Positions 9,351 through 18,666 of a stretch of DNA of 64,000 nucleotides are shown here, one piece after another. The translations under genes and the position numbers were made by a program. Source of the stretch: Vibrio sp. PID17_43 (GTDB lineage: Bacteria; Pseudomonadota; Gammaproteobacteria; Enterobacterales; Vibrionaceae); assembly GCF_002608565.1 (NCBI RefSeq), contig NZ_LIXM01000006.1:1-64000 (forward strand). The letters are read 5' to 3'. The stretch's first letter is position 1, and every line of letters begins with the position of its first letter. The notes under the pieces were generated by a model. The model made no database searches. It had not been told where the DNA came from and saw only the letters and a program-made list of their open reading frames with translations.

Positions 9351-10781
9351 GTGGCTACAACTAATACAGCAGCACCACGTGATACGTGGGGGTCTAAACT
9401 AGGCTTCGTAATGGCAGCAGCGGGTTCCGCTGTTGGTTTAGGCAATATATGGAAATTCCCTTACACAGCAGGTGAGAGTGGCGGTGGCGCATTCGTTGCT
9501 ATCTACTTGCTCTTTGTTATTTTTATTGGCTTTAGCGTAATGCTCACTGAATTCGCTATTGGTCGTAAGACAGGACTCTCGGCAGTAGGCGCTTTTAAAT
9601 CAACTGATCGCCGCTGGACATTTACTGGTGTCCTAGGAGTATTTAGTGGCCTATTGATCATGGGTTTCTATCCTGTGGTAGGTGGCTGGGCGTTGGCTTA
9701 CATCTTTAAAGTGGCTGGCGGTCTTCTAAGCACACCGGATGCCATTGGTGACAGTTTCGGTAGTTTCATTTCTGCACCGCTACAACCACTAATGTGGATG
9801 GGTATTTACCTCTTCCTAAACATCCTAATTGTAATGAAAGGCATTTCTGGGGGGATCGAGAAGGCAGGTAAAATTTTGATGCCGCTGCTATTCCTTATCC
9901 TGATTGTCGTATCAGTGAAAGGTCTGATGCTACCAGGCGCGATGGCAGGCCTTGAGTTCCTGTTCATGCCGGACTTTTCTAAAGTAGACAGCAGTGTTGT
10001 TCTTGCAGCACTTGGCCAAGCATTCTTCTCGCTCAGTCTTGGTATGGGTTGTATGCTGACATACGGCTCGTACCTTAAGAAGAAAGAGAACCTGGTTCAA
10101 ACTACCGGTATGGTGACAGCGATGGATACTGGCGTTGCGATCCTTGCGGGTGTGGCGATGTTCCCAGCAATGTTCGCATTCGGGATGGAGCCTGCAGCCG
10201 GTCCTGGTCTAGTCTTTGTGGTTGTTCCTCAGTTATTTGCTGAAATGGGCGGCGTAATTGGTCTTCTATTTGCTCTTATGTTCTTCGTCGGTCTAACGGT
10301 AGCGGCACTCACTTCTTCGGTATCGTTACTTGAAGTGGTGGTTTCTTACCTAATCGACGAAAAAGGCATGAAGCGCCCAACAGCGGTGCTGTCAGCAAGT
10401 GCGGTTATGGCAACCCTTTGTGTATTCGCATCGCTATCACTGGGCGGCGTTGGTCCGACACTGTTTGGTACAGGCGCATTCGATATCTTCGACTTACTCA
10501 CGGATAAGATCTTCCTAGCGGTTGGCGGTATGTTAGTGTGTATCTTTGCAGGTTGGCGTCTAAACCGTGCAGACTTAGAGAAGGAAATCACAAACGATGG
10601 TGAAGTATCTTTCCCACTATTTGGTCTATGGTACAACCTAGTTAAATACATTATTCCTTTTGCTATCGCTATTGTGGCATTCATGGGAATTAAGTCTGGA
10701 TTCGACAGTGGCAAAGGCGAAATCATGATGTTGGGTATCGCTATCATTGCATTGGCTGGCGTGTTCTCGAAGAAGCTATAG
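9351..10781 (+). CDS. Sodium-dependent transporter, NSS (neurotransmitter:sodium symporter) family
   Basis: A 476-aa polytopic membrane protein of the LeuT fold. TM1 carries the family signature GSAVGLGNIWKFPY with the unwound sodium/substrate-binding segment, and ESGGGAFVAIYLLF follows. About 11-12 hydrophobic segments are visible. It uses a GTG start with GGAG 7-10 nt upstream. Related bacterial proteins carry amino acids or similar solutes by sodium symport; the substrate here cannot be told from sequence. Confidence 0.9.
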   Translation: MATTNTAAPRDTWGSKLGFVMAAAGSAVGLGNIWKFPYTAGESGGGAFVAIYLLFVIFIGFSVMLTEFAIGRKTGLSAVGAFKSTDRRWTFTGVLGVFSGLLIMGFYPVVGGWALAYIFKVAGGLLSTPDAIGDSFGSFISAPLQPLMWMGIYLFLNILIVMKGISGGIEKAGKILMPLLFLILIVVSVKGLMLPGAMAGLEFLFMPDFSKVDSSVVLAALGQAFFSLSLGMGCMLTYGSYLKKKENLVQTTGMVTAMDTGVAILAGVAMFPAMFAFGMEPAAGPGLVFVVVPQLFAEMGGVIGLLFALMFFVGLTVAALTSSVSLLEVVVSYLIDEKGMKRPTAVLSASAVMATLCVFASLSLGGVGPTLFGTGAFDIFDLLTDKIFLAVGGMLVCIFAGWRLNRADLEKEITNDGEVSFPLFGLWYNLVKYIIPFAIAIVAFMGIKSGFDSGKGEIMMLGIAIIALAGVFSKKL

Positions 10782-10802
10782 TGAGTAAATTTTAAGTAAG
10801 TG

Positions 10803-10828
10803 AGGGCCTCTGTTGAGGCCCTTTTTTG
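10803..10828 (+). terminator. Rho-independent terminator of the NSS transporter gene
   Basis: GGGCCTC-tgtt-GAGGCCC followed by six T residues, 22 nt after the stop. Confidence 0.85.
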
Positions 10829-10928
10829 TTGATAAGCTTACGGTCACAAAGATGGAGCTAGAAAGTTTAAGTTCGCCTAATCAATTAGAATAGGTATACT
10901 TCTGGCTCCAACGGAGAGCCAGTTTTTT

Positions 10929-11621
10929 ATGTTCGATATCCTATATACCCATCCAGATTTTCTTGTCATTAACAAGCACCCAAACGTCTCGGTCCACAAA
11001 GATGACGGGGACACGATGTTGCTTCAAGAAGTCACAAAGCAGAGTGGGGATGAGCAGCTCTACCTCGTTCACCGACTGGATAAGATGACGTCGGGTATTT
11101 TGCTGCTCGCACGCAACGCTAAAGCTGCCAGCGCATTATCTCAAGCCTTTGCTCAGCGCAAAGTTGAAAAATACTATTTGGCGATCAGTTCGAAAAAACC
11201 AAAGAAAAAGCAAGGGTTAGTTGTTGGCGATATGGAGCGATCACGCCGTTCGTCCTGGAAGCTGGTTAACAGCAAGCAAAATCCTGCTATTACACAGTTT
11301 TTCTCCTTAGCCGCAGAACCGGGTGAACGTCTGTTTTTATGTAAACCTCATACCGGTAAAACACACCAAATTCGAGTGGCATTAAAGTCTGTTGGTTCAG
11401 GCATTGTTGGTGATGCTATCTATAATGCAGGTAATGAAGCTGATCGTGGTTACCTACATGCATTCTCATTATGCTTTAGTTTTCAAGATGAACAATTTCG
11501 CTTTGTTTGCGACCCTCGTGATTACCAAGCGCTAGGCAGTAAGTGGCACTCTGAGATTGTTGTTCAGGGCATTGATAGCTGGTTGTGTCCGTGGGAATTG
11601 AACTGGCCAACGATCAAATAA
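10929..11621 (+). CDS. RluA-family pseudouridine synthase
   Basis: A 230-aa enzyme that isomerises uridine in RNA. The catalytic motif HRLDKMTSGILLLARN (about residues 45-60, with the invariant Asp) and the late HQIRVALKSVG...GDAIY block identify the RluA family. It lacks an N-terminal S4 domain, so it resembles the short single-domain Vibrio/Shewanella members. The RNA target is unknown. The methyltransferase gene 30 nt downstream on the same strand suggests a shared RNA-modification operon. Confidence 0.85.
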   Translation: MFDILYTHPDFLVINKHPNVSVHKDDGDTMLLQEVTKQSGDEQLYLVHRLDKMTSGILLLARNAKAASALSQAFAQRKVEKYYLAISSKKPKKKQGLVVGDMERSRRSSWKLVNSKQNPAITQFFSLAAEPGERLFLCKPHTGKTHQIRVALKSVGSGIVGDAIYNAGNEADRGYLHAFSLCFSFQDEQFRFVCDPRDYQALGSKWHSEIVVQGIDSWLCPWELNWPTIK

Positions 11622-11651
11622 ACTTAGAAATAAGATAGATAAGAGATTTCG

Positions 11652-12584
11652 ATGCAAGCATCACAACTTCCGCTGTTTTTTCAGCACCTTGAAGCGGAGC
11701 TGGCACAAGCTCCGAATGAAATTCGTCGACTGTTTCATGGTCGCGGTCGCCGTTTTGAAGGCCTAGAACAAATTACTTGTGATTGGTTGCAAGGGCAATT
11801 GATCATTAACTTATTTAAACCGGTGGATGAGATTTTTCTTACCGAGTTGAAAAGTGGCCTACATGCGCTTGCTCAGTCCCAACGGTGGTCGGACAAACAA
11901 GGTTGCGCAATAGTGATTCAGCATCGCTATGCGGATGGGACTCCTTCAGAAGCGCTAGTTGGGGAGCTAAACTCGCGACCTATCGTGGAAGAGAGTGGGC
12001 TTAAATACCAACTGGATATCGGGCGTAACCAAAATTTTGGCCTGTTCTTAGATATGCGCTATGGGCGCGATTGGGTGCGTGAACATGCGAAGCATAAGAA
12101 TGTACTAAATTTGTTTGCTTACACTTGTGGCTTCTCGGTCGCTGCTATTGCGGGTGGCGCGGATAAAGTGGTTAACGTGGATATGGCAAGAGCATCATTG
12201 TCGAAAGGCCGTGAAAATCATCTTCTTAATGACCACAACATTAGCCAAGTCAGTTTTTTGGGCCATGATATCTTCAAATCGTGGGGAAAAATCAAGAAAG
12301 CAGGACAATATGATTTGATCATCATTGATCCGCCATCATTCCAAAAAGGCAGCTTTGCTCTGACGAAAGACTACAAAAAAATTCTACGTCGTTTGCCTGA
12401 TTTGTTGGCAGACGGTGGTCAGGTGCTTGCGTGTGTGAACTCTCCGTCGGTAACCAGCGACTTCTTAATTGAAAGTATGAAGGAAGAAGCGCCGGCGCTA
12501 ACGTTCCGTGAGCGTTTGGATAATCCACCCGAGTTTATGGATGTCGATAGCGAAGCGGCTTTAAAAGTGCTGCTGTTCAGCTGA
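11652..12584 (+). CDS. Class I SAM-dependent methyltransferase, RlmI/RlmK-like
   Basis: A 310-aa predicted RNA methyltransferase. Motif I (NLFAYTCGFSVAAIAGGA, about residues 155-172) and the acidic SAM-ribose contact VNVDMA are clear. The motif IV tetrapeptide lies in IIIDPPSFQKGSF (about residues 222-234), as in RlmI and the C-terminal half of RlmL. N-terminal PUA or THUMP domains are not evident, so it is a minimal relative and its rRNA site cannot be assigned. It sits just downstream of the pseudouridine synthase. Confidence 0.82.
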   Translation: MQASQLPLFFQHLEAELAQAPNEIRRLFHGRGRRFEGLEQITCDWLQGQLIINLFKPVDEIFLTELKSGLHALAQSQRWSDKQGCAIVIQHRYADGTPSEALVGELNSRPIVEESGLKYQLDIGRNQNFGLFLDMRYGRDWVREHAKHKNVLNLFAYTCGFSVAAIAGGADKVVNVDMARASLSKGRENHLLNDHNISQVSFLGHDIFKSWGKIKKAGQYDLIIIDPPSFQKGSFALTKDYKKILRRLPDLLADGGQVLACVNSPSVTSDFLIESMKEEAPALTFRERLDNPPEFMDVDSEAALKVLLFS

Positions 12585-12648
12585 GTTTAACGCCTCTTTA
12601 GTTGGTCATCCCTTCTTTTAGGGAATCTCTAGGAGCACTCTGGCCATC

Positions 12649-12673
12649 AAAAGCGCCGTTCGCGGCGCTTTTT
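12649..12673. terminator. Bidirectional terminator between the methyltransferase gene and hcr
   Basis: AAGCGCCG-ttcg-CGGCGCTT with flanking A and T runs, placed between the convergent ends at 12584 and 12692. Confidence 0.85.
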
Positions 12674-12691
12674 GATCGATGAAATAGGGGC

Positions 12692-13735
12692 TTAACTAAT
12701 TTGTACTTCAAGATCGGACTCAATCGTAGAAGAGCAAGCCAATACATAGCCTTGTTCAATCTCTTCCAGTGTTAGAGTCTCAAGGCTGGTGGAAGAAACG
12801 CTACCTTTATGAACTTTACACTTACAAGAGCCACAAATACCGCTTCGACACGCGACTATCAAAGGCAACGCCGCACTTTCTAACGCCTCCGCTAACACCT
12901 GGCCTTTTTTCGCATTGATACTTTGAGCGAAATCAGGCACGGATACGGTCGCTTTTTCGTCAGATACTTCAGTATCTTCATTTCGTGCTGGGGTAAAGCT
13001 CTCTTGATAGAAGTTTTCTATATCGAAACTGAGTTCATTTAAATAGCCTTGAACGTCGAGCATGAACTGGTTCGGGCCACAAAGGTAGACAGTGCGTTGC
13101 TTAACATCTGGCACTAGCTTTAATAACCACTCGACATTTAAACGCCCTTCAGGGTATGGGGTTTCACCGCCATGTTTAAGTAGCAGCTTCAAGTGGAAAT
13201 TGGGGTAAGCAGCGTGGTAGGTTTCTAACAAATCAAAGTAGATGGTCTCCTGCCGAGAACGCGCGATATGCAAGAACTCAACGTCAACCTCTTCATTATT
13301 GTTCAGCCAATGCTTTGCCATTGCGAACACTGGGGTAATGCCACAGCCTACACTGATGAGTAATGCTTTCTTTTTCCCATCATAAAAAGCCGGTGGATGG
13401 TCAATACAGTTGAATTCCCCCGTCGGTGGCAAGGCCTGAAGGGTATCGCCAATCAGAAGTTTATCGACAATGTAATTGGATACTTTACCCCCTTCGACGC
13501 GTTTAATCGTGAGTTGCAGGCAATCTTCACCAGAACGAGAGCTAAGCGAGTAGGCGCGAAATTCCATTTTTCCGTCAATCTCAACACCCAGATTAATGAA
13601 TTGACCCGGTTTAAATTCGAATAGAAGTGACTCAGATAAATCTGCCAGCTTTAAACTCACTGCATCCGGTGTTTCATGGTATTTATCAACACAGCGTAAC
13701 GTGACAGGTTGACTGCCTTGCCATTCAAAAAACAT
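12692..13735 (-). CDS. hcr: NADH oxidoreductase partner of hybrid-cluster protein
   Basis: A 347-aa flavo-iron-sulfur reductase that passes electrons from NADH to Hcp. The N-terminal FAD-binding domain contains RAYSLSSRSG (about residues 60-69), the NAD domain contains SVGCGITPVFAMAKHW, and the C-terminal plant-type [2Fe-2S] domain has CRSGICGSCKCKVHKG followed by a distal Cys near the end. It lies 85 bp downstream of hcp on the same strand. A GC-rich hairpin in that gap may lower its expression relative to hcp. Confidence 0.93.
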   Translation of the reverse strand: MFFEWQGSQPVTLRCVDKYHETPDAVSLKLADLSESLLFEFKPGQFINLGVEIDGKMEFRAYSLSSRSGEDCLQLTIKRVEGGKVSNYIVDKLLIGDTLQALPPTGEFNCIDHPPAFYDGKKKALLISVGCGITPVFAMAKHWLNNNEEVDVEFLHIARSRQETIYFDLLETYHAAYPNFHLKLLLKHGGETPYPEGRLNVEWLLKLVPDVKQRTVYLCGPNQFMLDVQGYLNELSFDIENFYQESFTPARNEDTEVSDEKATVSVPDFAQSINAKKGQVLAEALESAALPLIVACRSGICGSCKCKVHKGSVSSTSLETLTLEEIEQGYVLACSSTIESDLEVQIS

Positions 13736-13782
13736 AAAAATCTCTTTGGTTATGACTATTTTCTACAGTTAATTCTATTAAA

Positions 13783-13800
13783 AGGCCCCCAACGAAGGGG
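13783..13800 (-). terminator. Hairpin between hcp and hcr (possible partial terminator)
   Basis: GCCCCC-N6-GGGGGC; read on the minus strand it is followed by CTTTTAATAG, a weak T tract. It could terminate part of the hcp transcripts before hcr or stabilise the hcp mRNA 3' end. Confidence 0.55.
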
Positions 13801-13820
13801 GCGTGTTATAGACGGGAGAA

Positions 13821-15482
13821 TTACGCCGCTAAAATGGCTTTTAGATCATCCTGAACGTTACTGATGCTACGCATGTCAAATTTCTCTTGAATGATAGCAA
13901 TCAAGTTAGGCGTCAGGAATGCTGGCGCCGTAGGGCCTGTGTAAATGCCTTTTACGCCTAGCGCGAATAGCGTTAGCAGAATAACAATCGCTTTTTGTTC
14001 AAACCAAGATAATACAAGTGTTAGCGGCAGCTCGTTGATATCACAGTCGAACTCTTTAGCCAACGCCAGTGCAAGTTGGATTGCTGAGTAAGCATCGTTA
14101 CATTGACCAACGTCTAATAGACGAGGGATACCATTGATGTCGCCGAACGTGTTTTTGTTGAAGCGGAATTTACCACACGCAAGTGTCAGAATAAGCGTGT
14201 CTTCTGGTGCTTCGGCAGTGAAATCTGTGTAGTAACTACGTTCTGATTTATCGCCATCACACCCACCGACTAGGAAGAAGTGTTTGATGTTGCCTTGCTT
14301 CACTTGATCGATAACAGCAGGTGCAGCGTTCATTAATGCATTGCGGCCAAAACCGACCGTGATGTTGTGCTCGATTTCATCGTGTTGGAAGCCCGGTTGT
14401 GCAAGTGCACACTCAATCACAGCACTGAAATCGTCACCTTCAAGATGCGCGATACCTGGCCAGCCAACAATGCTACGAGTGAATAGACGATCTGCATATT
14501 GACCTACATTTGGGTTAAGCAGACAGTTAGATGTCATCACAATGGCACCAGGGAAGTTAGCAAATTCCTTCTGTTGGTTTTGCCATGCGCTGCCGTAGTT
14601 GCCAACTAAATGAGGGTATTTCTTCAGTTCTGGGTAGCCGTGTGCAGGCAGCATTTCACCATTGGTATATACATTGATGCCTTTGCCTTCCGTTTGTTGA
14701 AGAATTTTTTCAAGGTCATGCAGATCGTGGCCAGAAACAAGGATACATTTTCCTTTCACTGGTTTAACGTTAACGGTTGTCGGCTCAGGGTGACCAAAGG
14801 TCGCTGTCTCACCTAGGTCTAGCATTTCCATCACTTTGTAGTTCATCAGACCAATGCGCATTGAGCAATCAAGCAGTGCACCTAAATCTTCAGGGTCGGT
14901 ACCTAACCACGCCATGATCTCATGGTACTCTGCGTAGATGTCGTTGCTTGTTTGATCAAGAACGCGAGCATGCTCCATGTAAGCTGCCGCGCCTTTTAGG
15001 CCGTATAGACAAAGCAAGCGTAATCCGATCACGTCTTCATGTACTTGGTCTTTACCACGGTTAACCGCCACCTGTGGTGCGAATGTTAATATTTCCGTGA
15101 CTGAGGCTGGTAGCTCGAAATTCGCTACGGCAGGAATGTCCGAAAGAGGCTGATTCGCTAACGTTGCAGCGGCCATGACTTCCGTCTTTAGTAGAGACTT
15201 GTATGCTTCTGCGTCTGATGTCAGTTTTAGAATACGTTCTGGGTCGAAGTTAACATTCGTTAGGGTTGAGAAGAATGCTCGCGGTGCCCATTGGTTGATT
15301 TCATCATTGATGATGTTGAATTCAAGTGCGCGTGACGCCCAAAAAGAAACCCCTTGCAGAGCGTAAACAAGCACGTCTTGTAGATCAGAAACCTCTGCCG
15401 TTTTACCACACATACCTTGTGCGAAAGAACAGCCTTTTACAGCTGGGGTTTGGATTGTCTGTTCACATTGAATACAGAACAT
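13821..15482 (-). CDS. hcp: Hydroxylamine reductase / hybrid-cluster protein
   Basis: A 553-aa Fe-S protein that reduces hydroxylamine and, in E. coli, nitric oxide at low levels. The ATG at 15482 is chosen over a start 36 codons upstream because it begins MFCIQCEQT and has GGAG 9 nt before it. The N-terminal cysteines follow C-x2-C-x11-C-x6-C, the class II ([2Fe-2S]) pattern of facultative enterics. Hybrid-cluster cysteines appear later ([33 protein letters not shown]). It is divergence-free from norR, which lies upstream on the same strand, and is followed by hcr. Confidence 0.95.
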   Translation of the reverse strand: MFCIQCEQTIQTPAVKGCSFAQGMCGKTAEVSDLQDVLVYALQGVSFWASRALEFNIINDEINQWAPRAFFSTLTNVNFDPERILKLTSDAEAYKSLLKTEVMAAATLANQPLSDIPAVANFELPASVTEILTFAPQVAVNRGKDQVHEDVIGLRLLCLYGLKGAAAYMEHARVLDQTSNDIYAEYHEIMAWLGTDPEDLGALLDCSMRIGLMNYKVMEMLDLGETATFGHPEPTTVNVKPVKGKCILVSGHDLHDLEKILQQTEGKGINVYTNGEMLPAHGYPELKKYPHLVGNYGSAWQNQQKEFANFPGAIVMTSNCLLNPNVGQYADRLFTRSIVGWPGIAHLEGDDFSAVIECALAQPGFQHDEIEHNITVGFGRNALMNAAPAVIDQVKQGNIKHFFLVGGCDGDKSERSYYTDFTAEAPEDTLILTLACGKFRFNKNTFGDINGIPRLLDVGQCNDAYSAIQLALALAKEFDCDINELPLTLVLSWFEQKAIVILLTLFALGVKGIYTGPTAPAFLTPNLIAIIQEKFDMRSISNVQDDLKAILAA

Positions 15483-15533
15483 ATTGGGTTCTCCAGTGAG
15501 TATCGTAATAGTCGTTTTATTTATCACTAGATA

Positions 15534-15548
15534 GCAGAATGCGTGCCA
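15534..15548 (-). promoter_or_regulatory. Sigma-54 promoter of hcp
   Basis: On the minus strand the sequence reads TGGCACGCATTCTGC. It matches the sigma-54 consensus TGGCACG-N4-TTGC at all but one specified base, with the GG and GC dinucleotides correctly spaced. Transcription would start near 15522, leaving a leader of about 40 nt before the hcp ATG. Confidence 0.8.
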
Positions 15549-15600
15549 GACTTTAAGTTTTTGAAATATAACAACAAACTTTACTAGCAAATAAGGGGTT

Positions 15601-15640
15601 GATGTAATTAATACAACATGAGTGATGTTATAATCACATC
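15601..15640. promoter_or_regulatory. Two NorR-type enhancer sites upstream of hcp
   Basis: Two copies of the NorR core GT-N7-AC lie 55-105 bp upstream of the sigma-54 core. One has GT at 15604 and AC at 15613; the other has GT at 15627 and AC at 15636 inside the larger palindrome GATGT-N7-ACATC. The half-site layout and the upstream position fit an enhancer-binding activator. Confidence 0.65.
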
Positions 15641-15656
15641 GTGCTTTGCGGGCTGC

Positions 15657-17186
15657 TTATTTATTGATTCCGAGTTTTTTACCCATTCGATACAAATTAC
15701 CACGATCCATCTGTAAAAATTCGGCGGCTTTTGCCCACACTCCACCCGTTTGGTTTAAAGCATGTTCAATTAAATCACGTTGATAGCGTTCCACCAGCTC
15801 TCTCATTGGTTGACTTTTTTGGGGGAAATGGCTTGATGTGTTTTTTACATCATTAAGTGCAGTGGAGGTATCAAAGTGATTCAACATGATGGTACTTGCG
15901 CCTTGTTGAATGGAATGTAAAGCGGCGCGGGTCAATGTATGTTCGAGTTCACGAACATTACCATACCAAGGTAAAGACTCTAATTGGCTCAACACTTTAG
16001 GGTGTACATGAAGATTTGGTGCGTTGAACTGTTGACGGACTTTTTCCAACAGGTAACCCGCTAAAACCGGAATGTCACCATCACGATTGCGTAATGGCGG
16101 CACTTTAATCGGAAATACGTTTAAACGGTGGAATAAGTCAGCTCTGAAGGTGCCCGCTTCGACTTCTTTCTCTAATTGCCGATTGGTCGCTGCGATAATG
16201 CGTACGTTGACCAGTAAATGTTGATCGCTACCTACGCGTTGCAGTTCGCCTTGCTGAATCACACGCAGTAGTTTTGCTTGTAAAATTAACGGTAATTCAC
16301 CGACTTCATCAAGAAAAATCGTACCACCGTCGGCCAGTTCAAACTTACCTGCTCGGTGACCATTTGCGCCGGTAAACGCCCCTTTGACGTGGCCGAATAA
16401 TTCACTCTCTGCGAGCCCCTCGGGCAGTGCTGCACAGTTTACGTAAATCATCGGCTTGTCGCTGCGATGAGATTGCGCATGCACCGAGTGCGCCACTAGT
16501 TCCTTACCTGTTCCCGTTTCTCCTGTGATTAAAACGGCATAATCTGATTGAGCAACGGTGGCAATGTTATTACGCAGTTGATTGATTTGCGGGCTTAATC
16601 CCACCATTTCGCCATGTTGTGAGCGTGCTTGCTGGATCAGTGTTTGAGTGACACTTTTTTGCTTTTGGTTCTGTGCTTTGAGTGCTTTTAACTGAGAAAT
16701 ATTGCGCAAGGTTGCAGCGGTTAAAGCGGCAAAAGTTTCCATGGTGACGGGGTCGATATCATCAAACGCGCCGATCGCAAGCGCATCCATCGTGAGCGCA
16801 CCGACAAGTTGTCCATCAACATATAAGCTGCACCCCATACAATCGTGGACATCGATACACTGGTTTTGTGCTAGTAGGGTGCCATCAAAAGGATCGGGGA
16901 GTGAACAATCTGCATCAAAACGTACGGGCTCACGGCTTTGTATTATTGCCTCCAGCCTAGGATGTGCTTTGGGAAAGAAACGTCGCCCTAATACAGCAGG
17001 CGATAACCCCTTGACTGCGACGGGCGTAAGAAAGTCATCTTCGTCGAAGATAAACAGGCAACTTGCATCGCAAGGGAAAACCTGAGTGACACCATCAATT
17101 AAATTTTGATATTGCTGTTCATGAGAGCGATTTGAGCTGAGGTTTAAGGCGATATTCAGTAGAACTTGGTCGAAGGCTAGGGGCAT
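15657..17186 (-). CDS. norR: Nitric-oxide-responsive sigma-54 activator
   Basis: A 509-aa enhancer-binding protein. The N-terminal GAF domain (about 20-170) senses NO through a mononuclear iron in the family. The central AAA+ domain has Walker A GETGTGKE, the sigma-54 contact GAFTGA and Walker B TIFLDEVGELPL. The C-terminal Fis-type helix-turn-helix is GGVWAKAAEFLQMDRGNLYR. It is encoded directly upstream of hcp in the same direction, and a GATGT-N7-ACATC site precedes its own start, suggesting autoregulation. Confidence 0.93.
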   Translation of the reverse strand: MPLAFDQVLLNIALNLSSNRSHEQQYQNLIDGVTQVFPCDASCLFIFDEDDFLTPVAVKGLSPAVLGRRFFPKAHPRLEAIIQSREPVRFDADCSLPDPFDGTLLAQNQCIDVHDCMGCSLYVDGQLVGALTMDALAIGAFDDIDPVTMETFAALTAATLRNISQLKALKAQNQKQKSVTQTLIQQARSQHGEMVGLSPQINQLRNNIATVAQSDYAVLITGETGTGKELVAHSVHAQSHRSDKPMIYVNCAALPEGLAESELFGHVKGAFTGANGHRAGKFELADGGTIFLDEVGELPLILQAKLLRVIQQGELQRVGSDQHLLVNVRIIAATNRQLEKEVEAGTFRADLFHRLNVFPIKVPPLRNRDGDIPVLAGYLLEKVRQQFNAPNLHVHPKVLSQLESLPWYGNVRELEHTLTRAALHSIQQGASTIMLNHFDTSTALNDVKNTSSHFPQKSQPMRELVERYQRDLIEHALNQTGGVWAKAAEFLQMDRGNLYRMGKKLGINK

Positions 17187-17229
17187 AACATACTCATAAA
17201 AAATGTGGATGAGGCAATACTAACAGAGT

Positions 17230-17246
17230 GATGTTGTTTTTACATC
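17230..17246. promoter_or_regulatory. NorR-type site upstream of norR
   Basis: GATGT-N7-ACATC, with the same 5-bp arms and spacing as the second site before hcp. It lies 44 bp upstream of the norR ATG and suggests autoregulation. Confidence 0.5.
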
Positions 17247-17310
17247 GTTAGGCTTGTGTGATTGATGTCCCATTGACGACAGAGGAAAGGTGGTGAAACA
17301 TTGGAAAATG

Positions 17311-17351
17311 ACAACACAGACAAACGCAATAATGGCATTTGCCTGTGTTGT
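17311..17351 (-). terminator. Long-stem terminator of the glycine-zipper lipoprotein gene
   Basis: ACAACACAG (17311-17319) pairs with CTGTGTTGT (17343-17351), and the stem continues inward with mismatches. On the minus strand it is followed by CATTTTCC. Confidence 0.6.
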
Positions 17352-17389
17352 TTAGCTAATGAATGCAACTATCTTTGGTGTGATACGTA

Positions 17390-17869
17390 TTAACGTGGGA
17401 CCACTCTTGCGCTATCACCGGCTACGTTAACTTGTACTGCTTGGCCGGGCTGGAAAATCATGTTGGGGTCCACCTCTTGAACGATAGAAATGACTTTTCC
17501 ATCTTCCAAACGAATGGTTAGGTTTACACCGTTGCGTTTACCTGCTTCCCCTGCAATTTCACTACCCGCATATCCTCCGAGTAAGCCGCCGCCAATGGCC
17601 GCAATGTCAGAGCCTGAGCCACCACCAATCTTCGAACCTAAAATGCCGCCAATGGCTGCACCTGCAATGGTCCCAATGGTATTAGTTTGGGTCGACGCAT
17701 CAATCGTCACGGGGGCGACCTTTTCAATTGTGCCATAGTAAACTTGCTGTACGGTACGGGTTTCTTGCGACCCATAGGCGTCGCCATATGGGTTTGGCGA
17801 AGTACAGCCAGCTGCTAATGAAGCTAGGGAAAATATGAGAATTAAATGAAAACTATTGTGTCTTACCAT
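17390..17869 (-). CDS. Glycine-zipper (SlyB/Pcp-like) outer-membrane lipoprotein
   Basis: A 159-aa lipoprotein. The start at 17869 is chosen because GGAGG lies 6 nt upstream and the protein then begins with a signal peptide ending in the lipobox LAAGC. A glycine-zipper 2TM segment (IGTIAGAAIGGILGSKIGGG and GGGLLGGYAGSEIAG, about residues 65-105) is followed by a small beta domain. SlyB-type proteins stabilise the outer membrane under stress in enterics. It is a single gene with its own terminator. Confidence 0.85.
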   Translation of the reverse strand: MVRHNSFHLILIFSLASLAAGCTSPNPYGDAYGSQETRTVQQVYYGTIEKVAPVTIDASTQTNTIGTIAGAAIGGILGSKIGGGSGSDIAAIGGGLLGGYAGSEIAGEAGKRNGVNLTIRLEDGKVISIVQEVDPNMIFQPGQAVQVNVAGDSARVVPR

Positions 17870-18054
17870 GTAACCTCCAAATGATCGCATTACTCAAAGA
17901 GTATAGAAGTAAGATTTGCTTTCTGCTGCAATATCAAAGAGAAAGCGGTAAGTCATGGCAAACAATAACTTATATACAAGGGAGGTTTAATTTCAGTTTT
18001 AAGAGCGTTACATGGAATCCGCACATCGAGGAGGCTCAGGTATGAGCCATGACT

Positions 18055-18666
18055 TTATTCTGAGTTCAAAGTATGGAAGCCCGAATAAATACGAGTAAAT
18101 GTCGTAAACCAGCATGCGGTGCCAAAAATGTAGGCAATGACATCAAAATGTTGTGGGAACAAGCAGAGCAACGCAAAGCAGGCAATAGTCTCGGTACCTT
18201 CCGTTAAACCGCTCATATAGTAGAGAGACTTGTTCGTGTACACCGGATTATCGATACCGCGTTTGCTAGCCATGATGGCAAAGGCCAAGAAACTGCTGCC
18301 AGTGCCGATGAATGAAAAAATCAAAAACGCACCGGCAACGGCATTTTGCTCTGGGTTTGCCAGTACAAAGCCAAATGGGATCAGCGAATAAAATAGGAAA
18401 TCCAAGCTGATATCGAGGAAACCACCGGCATCGGTGATGCCTTGTATTCTCGCTAATGCGCCATCCAACCCATCGCAGACTCGATTGAGTAAAATGAACA
18501 GTAAAGCGAGCGTGTATTGTTCGGTGACCAATGCGGGTAGGGCAAAACAACCGAGTACAAATCCAAATAATGTGATTTGATTCGCGGTCACGCCGCGATT
18601 ATCGAGCAGTTTTGCACTTTGCGTTAATGGCCAACGAATAACTTTGATACTTAAACGATCAAGCAT
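18055..18666 (-). CDS. ynjF: CDP-alcohol phosphatidyltransferase, YnjF-like
   Basis: A 203-aa integral-membrane enzyme of the phospholipid CDP-alcohol transferase family. The catalytic signature DG-x2-AR-x8-G-x3-D-x3-D is complete, in DGLDGALARIQGITDAGGF followed by two spaced aspartates (about residues 66-93). Four or more further TM helices follow. It overlaps the ATPase gene by 8 bp at the end of the ynjBCD-like operon, as ynjF does in E. coli. The alcohol acceptor is unknown. Confidence 0.85.
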   Translation of the reverse strand: MLDRLSIKVIRWPLTQSAKLLDNRGVTANQITLFGFVLGCFALPALVTEQYTLALLFILLNRVCDGLDGALARIQGITDAGGFLDISLDFLFYSLIPFGFVLANPEQNAVAGAFLIFSFIGTGSSFLAFAIMASKRGIDNPVYTNKSLYYMSGLTEGTETIACFALLCLFPQHFDVIAYIFGTACWFTTFTRIYSGFHTLNSE

